Positions 42,419 to 49,950 of a stretch of 49,950 bases of DNA are shown one piece after another. The notes below the pieces were generated by a model. The model did not search any database. It was not told the origin of the DNA and saw only the letters and a list, made by a program, of their open reading frames with translations. Location of the stretch: the NCBI GenBank assembly GCA_022509005.1, contig JAFLUC010000006.1, positions 1 through 49,950 of the forward strand, read 5' to 3'. Source of the stretch: Oscillospiraceae bacterium (lineage in GTDB: Bacteria; Bacillota; Clostridia; UBA1381). Positions within the stretch are counted from its first letter, which is position 1. The number at the start of each line of letters is the position of its first letter. Both the position numbers and the translations under genes were made by a program.

Positions 42419-42625
42419 TTATTTACTTTTCATCTCTGTCTCAAAAATAATCTCCTGCGCCATTTCAAGCTCGGTCTTAGGCACAAGTATCTCATAGCTC
42501 GTACCGTCGCCGAAATCATCCTCACTTGATACTTTAAGCATTGTGAGAATCTTTTTTTCACCGAGAACCTCAAGCATTTTATCAACCTTCGGTTTATTCT
42601 GTGATACAAAAACAACTGTCCACAT
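42419..42625 (-). CDS. Conserved small protein before pfkA
   Basis: A 68-residue protein beginning MWTVVFVSQNKPKVDKMLEV. Similar small proteins sit between dnaE and pfkA in many Clostridia, where some are labelled 'glutamate decarboxylase' without basis; nothing here supports any PLP enzyme. Alternating strands and helices suggest a ferredoxin-like fold with a signal-transducing look. GAAGGAG lies before ATG, and a promoter (42640-42668) directly upstream begins the pfkA-pyk transcript. A regulator of glycolytic enzymes is possible but unsupported. Confidence 0.7.
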   Translation of the reverse strand: MWTVVFVSQNKPKVDKMLEVLGEKKILTMLKVSSEDDFGDGTSYEILVPKTELEMAQEIIFETEMKSK

Positions 42626-42639
42626 AATTCGCTCCTTCT

Positions 42640-42668
42640 ATAATATAACATTTTATAAAAAATTTCAA
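42640..42668 (-). promoter_or_regulatory. Promoter of the pfkA-pyk transcript
   Basis: On the - strand, TTGAAA (42668-42663), 17 bases and TATTAT (42645-42640). The start is near 42633, some 8 bases before the ATG of the 68-residue gene, so the leader is very short. Confidence 0.6.
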
Positions 42669-42751
42669 GCGTTATTTGCTATCATTTTATCAAATTTTAA
42701 CATACTATATTTGTGTAATTTGACACAATTATACCAAATTATACAAAAAAC

Positions 42752-45700
42752 TTATTTTATAATAACATTTTCCTCACCGAATTCATATTTAAGTTCACGT
42801 ATTGCAGACGCTGTGCCGTTAAAATACAAATCTCGCGGCACTCCGGCAACCTTTCTTGTGTCGCTGAAGAATATTCTTACCTCCGTGTCGCCTTTAAACG
42901 GTGAAAGCGCACCCTTGATCCGATTAAATAGTTCAGGTGTATTCTTATCGACACGTATGAACAAAACCGGAGGCTTTGCCTCTGAATTCGGTGTCTTAAC
43001 TCCCGCTCCGTTATACTTGCTGCCATTATCTCGCGGTTTACGTGATATGTTCTGAAGGTTATGCGGATTACTCAACCCCGTTTCCAGCGGCTCGGCAAAA
43101 TTCAAGAGCAGCTTAGGCTCCTCATCCTCACGCAGACTAAGATTTCCGCCTATAAGAACCTTCTCGCCCTCTCTTAAAATTCCCGAATACCGTTCGAGTA
43201 TTTTAGGGAATACAATACATTCCATGGAACTGTTCGCATCCTCTATCGTCAGGAATGCCATCTGTGTTTTATTTTTCGTTGTCTTATTCTTACGCTTTTC
43301 TATTATGCATCCGATAAGAACACTGTCACCGTCGTTAAGTCCGTTTCCGCTGTTCACATACATTCCGTCCTCGGTTTTTATAACGCTCTCATTGAGTTTC
43401 AGGATATTATTTGCGGTGATGGCTTTGAGTCTCTCTGTATATTCCTCCATAGGGTGTCCTGAAAAATACATTCCTATTGACTGCTTTTCAAGCCGCAAAA
43501 GCTCACTCTTAGGGAATTCCGGAACATCAGGAAGATCAACCTCGGTTATCTCCTCAATATCGTCAAAGAGTGATATCTGCCCGGCGATATTGCTATGCAT
43601 TCTGTCCGACGCGTTCTGTAATGTATCCTCATAAACGCGCATAAGCTGCGAACGTTTAATCCCGAGCGAATCGAACGCGCCGCTGTATATAAGCCCCTCT
43701 ACGGCCCGCTTATTCATCTCTGCCCCTGTCATTCTTTCAACAAAATCCGAAAAGCTCTTATAATAGCCGTTTTCATCGCGCTCCTTTACCAAAAGCTGCG
43801 CAAATCCCTTTCCGACATTCTTTATTGCCAAAAGTCCGAAACGAATTTTGCCATCCTCAACAGTGAAATCAAGCCTGCTCTTATTCACATCAGGAGGAAG
43901 ACGGTCAATACCCATCTCCTTGCAGTTTGCGATATAATGATTGATTTTGTCAGTCTCATCTATAGTGGAAATCAGCGCCGCCATGTACTCAACAGGATAG
44001 AATGTTTTAAGATATGCCGTCTGGAAGCACACAAACGCGTATGCCGCCGCGTGAGACTTGTTAAATCCATAATTCGCGAAATCGTTTATCTCGTCAAATA
44101 TCGCAATTGCGGTTTTTTCGTCAATCCCCATATTGATACAGCCGGGAATACCTTCCTCATCATTACCGTATATGAAGTTCTGACGCTCAATTTTCATCTG
44201 CGCCGCCTTCTTCTTAGAAATGGTGCGGCGCATGCTGTCAGCCTTACCCAGCGAATATCCCGCAAGCGAGCGTACAATTTCAATAATCTGCTCCTGATAG
44301 ACCATGCAGCCGTATGTTACGTTAAGTATCGGCTCAAGTTTCGGATGCTTATATGTCACATCCTCAGGATGCTTTTTGTTGTGGATATATCTGGGTATCT
44401 GCTCCATAGGCCCGGGACGGTACAATGCTATTCCGGCTATGACATCTTCGAGATTATCCGGATGAAGTTCGACCATAAATGACTGCATTCCCGCGCTTTC
44501 AAGCTGGAACACACCGTCATCATTACCTGAAGCGATAAGTTCAAATACCTCTTTTTTATTATAGTCTATTTTATCAATATCAATGTCAATTCCGCGCGTT
44601 TCCTTTATGATTTTAAGCGCGTTATCTATTACAGTCAGGTTTCTTAGTCCTAGAAAGTCCATTTTTAGAAGTCCCAGACTTTCAACCGTGTCTTTGGGGA
44701 ATTGAGTTGTAATGAAATTATCCTCGTTCAGAGTAAGCGGAACATAGCTCACGATCGGCGCTCCGGTGATAACAACGCCCGCAGCATGAGTTCCCGCCTG
44801 ACGCGGCAAACCCTCAATCGCCCTTGATGTATCAATAAGCTGCTTAATCTGCGCGTCACTGTCATAGAGAGCTTTAAGCTCACGCGACGTTTCAAGCGCG
44901 CTGTCGATCGTTGTACCGAGATCTCGCGGCACAAGCTTTGATATTCTGTCAACATCGCCATACGGCATTCCTAGCACTCTGCCTACGTCACGTATTGCCT
45001 GCTTCGCCTTGAGCGTCCCGTAAGTCACGATCTGCGCAACGTTATCCGATCCGTATTTTTCCACGACATATTTTATTACCTTCTGCCGTCCCTCCGGCGC
45101 GAAGTCTATATCTATATCCGGCATGCTAACGCGCTCAGGATTAAGAAATCTCTCGAAAATAAGGCTGTATTTTATCGGGTCAATGCTTGTTATGCCAAGC
45201 GTGTATGACACAAGACTTCCCGCCGCGCTGCCGCGCCCCGGTCCCACAGGGACATCGTGAGTTTTCGCGAAATTAATAAAGTCTTGCACTATAAGGAAAT
45301 AGTCGGTAAATCCCATGCTTTGAATAACGCCCAGCTCATAGTCAAGCCGCGCCTTAAGCTCATCCGATACATCATCTCCATAGCGTTCCTGTAACCCTTT
45401 ATAGCACAGCTCACTGAGATATCCAAATGCGTCCTTGCCGTTTGGAACATCAAATTTCGGAAGATGACGTGTATTAAAATCAAAATCAACGTTACAACGC
45501 TCTGCAATTCGCGCCGTATTATCTATCGCCTCCGGAACATACGAAAAAAGCTCCCGCATTTGTTCCTCGCTCTTTACGTAGAACTCATTCGTTTCAAACT
45601 GCATTCTGTCCGTTTCGTCAATAGTCTTTTTCATTGCGATGCACATTAAGACATCCTGATAGAATGCGTCCTCTTTGGCAAGATAATGAATATCATTCGT

Positions 45701-46306
45701 TGCGACAAGACCCGCACCGATTTCCTTTGCAAGCTTAATGAGCTCAGGGATTATCTGCTTCTGCTCCGCAAGGCCATGATCCTGAAGCTCTATGAAATAA
45801 TTGTCTTTTCCAAAAATGCTCTGATATTCAAGCGCTGCAATCTTTGCCGCCTCATATTCGCCGTTTAAAAGCAGCCGCGGTACCTCGCCCGCAACGCACG
45901 CGCTGAGCGCTATTATACCCTCGCTATGCTCGCGCAGAAGTTCTTTATCTATACGCGGTCGGTAATAATAGCCCTCAATACAGCCCATACTGACAAGATA
46001 TATCAGATTCTTATAGCCTGTTTCGTTTTCCGCAAGCAAAATAAGATGTGAATATTTATTATCCACACCGTACACTCTTCCGAACCGCGAGCCGGGCGCA
46101 ACATAAACCTCGCAGCCGATTACCGGCTTTATTCCGTTTGACTTACATTCACGGTAGAAGTCAATAACACCATACATAAACCCGTGATCTGTGATTGCGC
46201 AGCAGTCCATACCAAGCTCCTTGACGCGCGCTACAAGCTTCTTTATACTTGCCTCTCCGTCAAGCAGGCTGTATTCCGTATGTGTATGAAGATGACAGAA
46301 GGTCAT
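42752..46306 (-). CDS. dnaE: DNA polymerase III alpha subunit DnaE
   Basis: Replicative polymerase of the C family. 1184 residues: PHP domain (FCHLHTHTEYSLLDGEAS; ITDHGFMYG), catalytic palm with GPGRGSAAGSLV and the PDIDIDF acidic triad, finger and beta-binding regions, and a C-terminal OB domain (VLIGGNLSLREDEEPKLLL) ending with the tau-binding tail. Full length for DnaE. The start overlaps the whiA stop by four bases (ATGA), so its translation is coupled. In Gram-positives DnaE usually works next to PolC. Confidence 0.96.
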   Translation of the reverse strand: MTFCHLHTHTEYSLLDGEASIKKLVARVKELGMDCCAITDHGFMYGVIDFYRECKSNGIKPVIGCEVYVAPGSRFGRVYGVDNKYSHLILLAENETGYKNLIYLVSMGCIEGYYYRPRIDKELLREHSEGIIALSACVAGEVPRLLLNGEYEAAKIAALEYQSIFGKDNYFIELQDHGLAEQKQIIPELIKLAKEIGAGLVATNDIHYLAKEDAFYQDVLMCIAMKKTIDETDRMQFETNEFYVKSEEQMRELFSYVPEAIDNTARIAERCNVDFDFNTRHLPKFDVPNGKDAFGYLSELCYKGLQERYGDDVSDELKARLDYELGVIQSMGFTDYFLIVQDFINFAKTHDVPVGPGRGSAAGSLVSYTLGITSIDPIKYSLIFERFLNPERVSMPDIDIDFAPEGRQKVIKYVVEKYGSDNVAQIVTYGTLKAKQAIRDVGRVLGMPYGDVDRISKLVPRDLGTTIDSALETSRELKALYDSDAQIKQLIDTSRAIEGLPRQAGTHAAGVVITGAPIVSYVPLTLNEDNFITTQFPKDTVESLGLLKMDFLGLRNLTVIDNALKIIKETRGIDIDIDKIDYNKKEVFELIASGNDDGVFQLESAGMQSFMVELHPDNLEDVIAGIALYRPGPMEQIPRYIHNKKHPEDVTYKHPKLEPILNVTYGCMVYQEQIIEIVRSLAGYSLGKADSMRRTISKKKAAQMKIERQNFIYGNDEEGIPGCINMGIDEKTAIAIFDEINDFANYGFNKSHAAAYAFVCFQTAYLKTFYPVEYMAALISTIDETDKINHYIANCKEMGIDRLPPDVNKSRLDFTVEDGKIRFGLLAIKNVGKGFAQLLVKERDENGYYKSFSDFVERMTGAEMNKRAVEGLIYSGAFDSLGIKRSQLMRVYEDTLQNASDRMHSNIAGQISLFDDIEEITEVDLPDVPEFPKSELLRLEKQSIGMYFSGHPMEEYTERLKAITANNILKLNESVIKTEDGMYVNSGNGLNDGDSVLIGCIIEKRKNKTTKNKTQMAFLTIEDANSSMECIVFPKILERYSGILREGEKVLIGGNLSLREDEEPKLLLNFAEPLETGLSNPHNLQNISRKPRDNGSKYNGAGVKTPNSEAKPPVLFIRVDKNTPELFNRIKGALSPFKGDTEVRIFFSDTRKVAGVPRDLYFNGTASAIRELKYEFGEENVIIK

Positions 46307-47160
46307 GTCCTACGCCTCTCTTTCTCTGTTAACGAATCGGCGTATTCTATGATCCTCTTCAAACGATGGTTCACGCCTGATTTTCCTATTTCCTGTTTTG
46401 TCATTTTACCCAGCGCCTCTATGCTGACGTCCGGATATTTTATCCTCAGCTCGCCGATTTCACGCAGCACCTCAGGCATAGCCGACCATTTCCGCGCCGC
46501 TTTTATCCGTCTTATAGCCGTGATCTGCTTCGCGCTCGCTGCCGCCTGCTTGTTAAGATTCGCACTGTCGCAGTTGACACGGCGCTGAGCGGAGCTTTTA
46601 AGCTCCTTTTCAATCTGTATCGACATTATTTCAAGCCCCGCCCTGCCGCCTGTCATATAACCTATGAGATCGGCAATCTGCGAGCTTTCTTTTATATATA
46701 TAACATTTTTATTCTTTCTTTGCGTAATCTTTGGACAGAATTCATATTCCTTTAAAACACTCATCAGGAATTCCGCTTCCTTATCTGATTTCGTTGCAAA
46801 CTCCAAGTGGTAATCCTTTTCGGGATTACTCACCGAGCCTGAGCTTAAAAACGCCCCGCGTATGTATGCTGTTTTACAGCATTCGTTTATAACATCCTCG
46901 TCTGAGAGTGCATCCCGAAGCCTTGCAGCCCCGTGAATAATGCCTTTGCTTCCATTAAACTCCTGCACTGTGCCAAACTCATCGAAAAGCGCGTTCCCTA
47001 TCCTTGCTCCTGCCCTCTCGGATGGAAGGCTGTATTTTACACAGTCTTGTGAAAGCTTATCAGGAAACACGAAAAAGCCCGCAAGCTCCGCTCTCATGCA
47101 GCCCGGGCATTGGTATTCTGTTTTGCATATAATATCCTTTATATCAGACGAAAATGACAT
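46303..47160 (-). CDS. whiA: WhiA-family DNA-binding regulator
   Basis: A LAGLIDADG-homing-endonuclease-like fold joined to a C-terminal helix-turn-helix. 285 residues: FSSDIKDIICKTEYQCPGCM at the N-terminus, RGAFLSSGSVSNPEKDYHLE in the LAGLIDADG half, and LGKMTKQEIGKSGVNHRLKR in the HTH. WhiA controls sporulation/division in Actinobacteria and is linked to cell-wall and nucleoid physiology in Firmicutes. Shorter than usual (about 310). CGGGAGATAAGAGA before ATG. In many Firmicutes a Crh/HPr gene lies after whiA; here dnaE follows directly. Confidence 0.93.
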   Translation of the reverse strand: MSFSSDIKDIICKTEYQCPGCMRAELAGFFVFPDKLSQDCVKYSLPSERAGARIGNALFDEFGTVQEFNGSKGIIHGAARLRDALSDEDVINECCKTAYIRGAFLSSGSVSNPEKDYHLEFATKSDKEAEFLMSVLKEYEFCPKITQRKNKNVIYIKESSQIADLIGYMTGGRAGLEIMSIQIEKELKSSAQRRVNCDSANLNKQAAASAKQITAIRRIKAARKWSAMPEVLREIGELRIKYPDVSIEALGKMTKQEIGKSGVNHRLKRIIEYADSLTEKERRRT

Positions 47161-47164
47161 TCTC

Positions 47165-48112
47165 TTATCTCCCGAGTTTCATTATTGCCCTGGAAAGACG
47201 GCTGAAATTATGCCGTACCTGACCATCTTTTACGAGGAACAGATTACCATGCAGAACGTTTACGCGTCTCTCAAGCTTTTCTATATCAGGCGCAACCGGC
47301 ACCGCGCCCTGAAGCGCGTATGTTTCCTTTACGCTCTCCGGAATCGGCGCGTCGTTTACAATCATATAATCTACAATACCGCTAGCACTGTGCCGCTCAA
47401 GAGCGTCAAGGTGCTGCGAAGCGCTATAGCCGTCAGTTTCGCCCGGCTGCGTCATTATGTTGCATACATAGATCTTTTTTGCCCTACTTTCTCTTATAAT
47501 ATCTGTAATACCACTGACAAGCAGATTCGGTATAACGCTCGTATAAAGGCTTCCTGGGCCAAGAACGATAATATCCGCATCGCTGATCGCACGAACCGCG
47601 CTTTTAACAGGCTTCGCGTCCTCAGGATCTATAAAAACCTTTTTTATTCCATATTCCGTATTCGTTCTTTTTCCTATATTTGACTCACCATTTACGATCA
47701 TTCCGTTTTCAAGCAGAGCACTAAGCACAATCGAATCATTTGACACAGGCACAACATTTGCCGAAACCCCCACAAGGCGGCAAAATTTCTTAACAGCCTC
47801 ATCAAAATTCTCCGACATATCGTTTATCGCCGCAAGAAATATATTTCCAAGCGTGTGTCCATTAAACACTCCATCAGCAAACCGATAGTTCAAAAGCTCC
47901 TCATACATCGGTTCAACATCCGTAAGAGCAGCAACACAGTTACGGATATCACCAGGAGGAAGCATACCCATGTCCGAGCGCAAAATCCCTGAGGATCCGC
48001 CGTCATCCGCAACGGAAACGATAGCTGTAATCTTATTTGTATGAAGCTTCAAACCCTTCAGCATCGTTGACAGCCCCGTACCGCCGCCTATCGCCGCAAT
48101 TTTTAAGTCCAT
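47165..48112 (-). CDS. yvcK: YvcK/CofD-like gluconeogenesis factor
   Basis: A 315-residue nucleotide-binding protein: IAAIGGGTGLSTMLKGLK at the N-terminus, VSVADDGGSSGILR, LPPGDIRNC and GPGSLYTSVIPNLLV. In Firmicutes it is required for growth on gluconeogenic carbon sources and influences cell wall synthesis, with UDP-sugar binding shown for B. subtilis YvcK. TAGGAGG before the ATG. Placed between rapZ and whiA as in the conserved cluster. Confidence 0.95.
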   Translation of the reverse strand: MDLKIAAIGGGTGLSTMLKGLKLHTNKITAIVSVADDGGSSGILRSDMGMLPPGDIRNCVAALTDVEPMYEELLNYRFADGVFNGHTLGNIFLAAINDMSENFDEAVKKFCRLVGVSANVVPVSNDSIVLSALLENGMIVNGESNIGKRTNTEYGIKKVFIDPEDAKPVKSAVRAISDADIIVLGPGSLYTSVIPNLLVSGITDIIRESRAKKIYVCNIMTQPGETDGYSASQHLDALERHSASGIVDYMIVNDAPIPESVKETYALQGAVPVAPDIEKLERRVNVLHGNLFLVKDGQVRHNFSRLSRAIMKLGR

Positions 48113-48123
48113 ACAAAGACCTC

Positions 48124-48990
48124 CTATTCGTGTGAGGCGTATATGGCTATATCACGGTGCACCGTAGAAGCACTGTAGCCTTTATCCGTAAGATACTCCG
48201 CGAGCATATTAGCAAATGTAACGCTTCTGTGATGTCCTCCCGTGCAGCCGATAGCAATTGTAAGCGAGCCTCTGCCCTCCTCTATATACAGAGGAATGAG
48301 CATCTCGATCATATCCTTTAGTCTATCAAAAAAGCTTCCCGCCTCCGCTGAACTCATAACATAATCGCGAACCTCTTTATCATTACCGGTTTTTCTTTTC
48401 AGCTCCGGTATATAGAACGGGTTCGGAAAACAGCGTACATCAAAAACAAGATCGGAATCAACAGGGATTCCGTGCTTAAATCCAAAGGATTCAACCTTTA
48501 TATCAAAAATCCTGTTAACCTCAGACATATTATATATCTCCATTAGTCTGTCACGGAGCATATTACTTTTTAAGCTTGAGGTATCTATAACATCATCAGC
48601 CTCATCCTTGAGCTTTGCGAGCATACGCCGCTCCTCCCGGATCGATGCAAGCAGACCTTGTTTATTATTCAGCGGATGCATACGTCTTGTTTCCTTATAG
48701 CGGCGGACAAGCGTATTATCATCAGCGTCAAGAAATATCATTTTAACACTGCGTGTTTCTCTGAGCCTATCCACCTGATCTAAAAGCTCATTTATCATAT
48801 CACCTACACGTATATCTATTACAAGAGCTATACTCCTGAATTTGTCCTTAACCGAGTCCGACATTCCAGCAAGCATAGGGATAAGCGCCGGGGGCATATT
48901 ATCTATACAAAAATATCCTATATCCTCAAAGAAATGAATTGCCATTGTCTTTCCCGAACCGGACATTCCTGTTAAAATTGTAAATTCCAT
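48124..48990 (-). CDS. rapZ: RapZ/YvcJ nucleotide-binding protein
   Basis: The 288 residues begin with a P-loop: TGMSGSGKT (residues 7-15), followed by DIGYFCIDNMP. A C-terminal domain carries AIGCTGGHHRSVTFAN. In Enterobacteria RapZ guides RNase E to GlmZ and binds GlcN6P; in Firmicutes (YvcJ) it hydrolyses GTP and its role is less clear. AGGAG before ATG. Between murB and yvcK, as in the conserved arrangement. Confidence 0.94.
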   Translation of the reverse strand: MEFTILTGMSGSGKTMAIHFFEDIGYFCIDNMPPALIPMLAGMSDSVKDKFRSIALVIDIRVGDMINELLDQVDRLRETRSVKMIFLDADDNTLVRRYKETRRMHPLNNKQGLLASIREERRMLAKLKDEADDVIDTSSLKSNMLRDRLMEIYNMSEVNRIFDIKVESFGFKHGIPVDSDLVFDVRCFPNPFYIPELKRKTGNDKEVRDYVMSSAEAGSFFDRLKDMIEMLIPLYIEEGRGSLTIAIGCTGGHHRSVTFANMLAEYLTDKGYSASTVHRDIAIYASHE

Positions 48991-48991
48991 A

Positions 48992-49885
48992 TTAATCTCC
49001 TACGAGTCTTACCTCAGGCTCTAAATCTACACCAAATTTTTCCTTAACCGTTTTTTGTACATACTCTATTAAATCAAGCACATTCTTTGCCGTTGCGCCG
49101 CCCTTATTTATAATAAATCCGGCATGCTTTTCGCTTACTTGTGCGCCGCCTATAGAATAACCCATAAGTCCCGCATCCTGTATAAGCTTTCCGGCAAAAT
49201 ACCCGTCCGGACGTTTAAACGTACTGCCCGCCGACGGCATATTAAGCGGCTGCTTATCAGATCTTCGCTTATTATAATCAGCCATTGCTCTCCGTATCTC
49301 AGATTCATCGCCTTTTTCAAGCTCCAGTACCGCCGATAAGATGTATTTTCCGCCGCCGGAAAATACACTTTTCCTATATCCGAAGGCACACTCGGAATTA
49401 TATATTGTTTTTATATTTCCTTCATCATCAATATAGGTAACGCTCTTTATTATATCCTTAAGCTCCCCGCCATACGCTCCGGCGTTCATAAATATTCCGC
49501 CACCGAGCGTTCCTGGAATTCCCGAAAGTGGTTCAAAACCCGTGAGCTCCGCTTTTAAAACTGCTGAGGCAAGCTTTGACATTAAAATCCCCGCCTGTGC
49601 TTTTACGATTGTGCCGGTTATTTCATATTCGCTCATATTCTGGGCAATCTGAATTACAAGTCCTCTTATTCCGTTATCGCTTACAAGCATGTTTGAACCG
49701 TTGCCTACAATCATAAACGGCACATTCTGCAACTTTGCCTCTTTAATAAGAGCAGCAAGCTCCTTTTCAGCCGAAACGCTTATAAAAACATCCGCCGGAC
49801 CGCCTATACGGAAGCTGGTATGCTTTGACATCGGCTCTTTTACTAAAAGCTGCGGTGATATTTCCTTGAATTTTTCAATTACCAT
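48992..49885 (-). CDS. murB: UDP-N-acetylenolpyruvoylglucosamine reductase
   Basis: FAD- and NADPH-dependent reduction to UDP-MurNAc in peptidoglycan synthesis. The 297 residues show SFRIGGPADVF, GNGSNMLVSD, PGTLGGGIFMNAGAYGGE (FAD site), CAFGYRKSVF, MPSAGSTFKRP (catalytic Ser) and a C-terminal LEPEVRLVGD (Glu). Type II length. Ribosome site AAGGGGA before ATG. The spoVM-type hairpin repeat lies directly upstream (49898-49950). First gene of murB-rapZ-yvcK-whiA-dnaE, with very short gaps. Confidence 0.96.
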   Translation of the reverse strand: MVIEKFKEISPQLLVKEPMSKHTSFRIGGPADVFISVSAEKELAALIKEAKLQNVPFMIVGNGSNMLVSDNGIRGLVIQIAQNMSEYEITGTIVKAQAGILMSKLASAVLKAELTGFEPLSGIPGTLGGGIFMNAGAYGGELKDIIKSVTYIDDEGNIKTIYNSECAFGYRKSVFSGGGKYILSAVLELEKGDESEIRRAMADYNKRRSDKQPLNMPSAGSTFKRPDGYFAGKLIQDAGLMGYSIGGAQVSEKHAGFIINKGGATAKNVLDLIEYVQKTVKEKFGVDLEPEVRLVGD

Positions 49886-49897
49886 ATAAGTCCCCTT

Positions 49898-49950
49898 CTA
49901 CGCTACGCAAAACTTCGTTTTGCTATGCTACAACTTGCAAGCAAGTTGTT
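49898..49950 (-). repeat. Second copy of the hairpin repeat, in the murB leader (cut by window end)
   Basis: Read on the - strand, these 53 bases are identical to one 30-base unit of the spoVM leader array minus its first two bases (hairpin CAACTTGC/GCAAGTTG, then TAGCATAG), joined to the third unit (GCAAAAC-GAA-GTTTTGC, then GTAGCGTAG). The CT/AG arms identify it as the unit 1 version; the unit 2 version is missing. The copy ends six bases before the murB ribosome site. More units may lie beyond the window. Confidence 0.9.

Noticed and set aside
42700-42745. Direct GTATAATT repeats after dnaE as a binding site or promoter pair
   Set aside because: AT-rich and without matching -35 boxes; the better promoter for the next gene is at 42640-42668.

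Overview
The window looks like chromosome from an anaerobic, endospore-forming, Gram-positive member of the Clostridia (Bacillota). The support is: small spore-coat basement-layer genes (a SipL-like protein and a 22-residue SpoVM), a DacF-like carboxypeptidase next to rluB, WhiA/YvcK/RapZ, RNase J, a membrane pyrophosphatase, SLH-domain and 'copper amine oxidase N-terminal (stalk)' surface proteins, and strong AGGAGG ribosome sites with TTGACA/TATAAT promoters. A gut or plant-fibre Clostridium with a rhamnose kinase is plausible, but the species cannot be named from this sequence.

Layout. 1-2305 (+): the 3' end of rsmG, a candidate small structured RNA, a ParB/Noc-like gene, proB and a small acidic protein. 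2358-8283 (-): a secreted stalk-domain protein, class II fructose-bisphosphate aldolase, an OGG1-type DNA glycosylase, a DnaQ-like exonuclease, rluB and a D,D-carboxypeptidase. 8419-10947 (+): folC, an HD-domain protein and folP, tightly coupled. 11083-12620: a decayed TPR fragment and a second stalk-domain exoprotein. 12659-17735 (-): mnmA, nadA, recR, a YbaB protein, dnaX and the SRP RNA. 17826-23876 (-): ktrA, ktrB, a cation/proton antiporter and a 924-residue SLH surface protein. 24232-27028 (+): a membrane-anchored protein and a K+-dependent-type membrane pyrophosphatase. 27089-29120: a divergent sporulation pair, sipL on one side and a 56-residue membrane protein plus spoVM on the other. 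29162-32924 (-): rnjA and an LtaS-like sulfatase-fold enzyme. 33206-38633 (+): rhaB, an AMP-forming acyl ligase, a GLUG-repeat exoprotein and a 61-residue peptide. 38676-49950 (-): a stalk-domain membrane protein, a thioesterase, pyk, pfkA, a 68-residue conserved protein, dnaE, whiA, yvcK, rapZ and murB.

How the genes work together. Most are housekeeping. pfkA, pyk and fba are glycolytic. whiA, yvcK, rapZ and murB form the classic Gram-positive cell-wall/metabolic-control cluster, here running straight into dnaE. dnaX, YbaB and recR form the usual replication/repair cluster with the SRP RNA in front. The Ktr genes plus antiporter form a monovalent-cation unit.

The least ordinary elements are short and non-coding or nearly so: the 22-codon spoVM; an array of short hairpins directly in front of the spoVM ribosome site that recurs in front of murB at the window end, with paired (compensatory) changes between tandem units; and a promoter-hairpins-terminator cassette between rsmG and parB. 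No CRISPR array, tRNA, rRNA, intact insertion sequence or prophage was seen.
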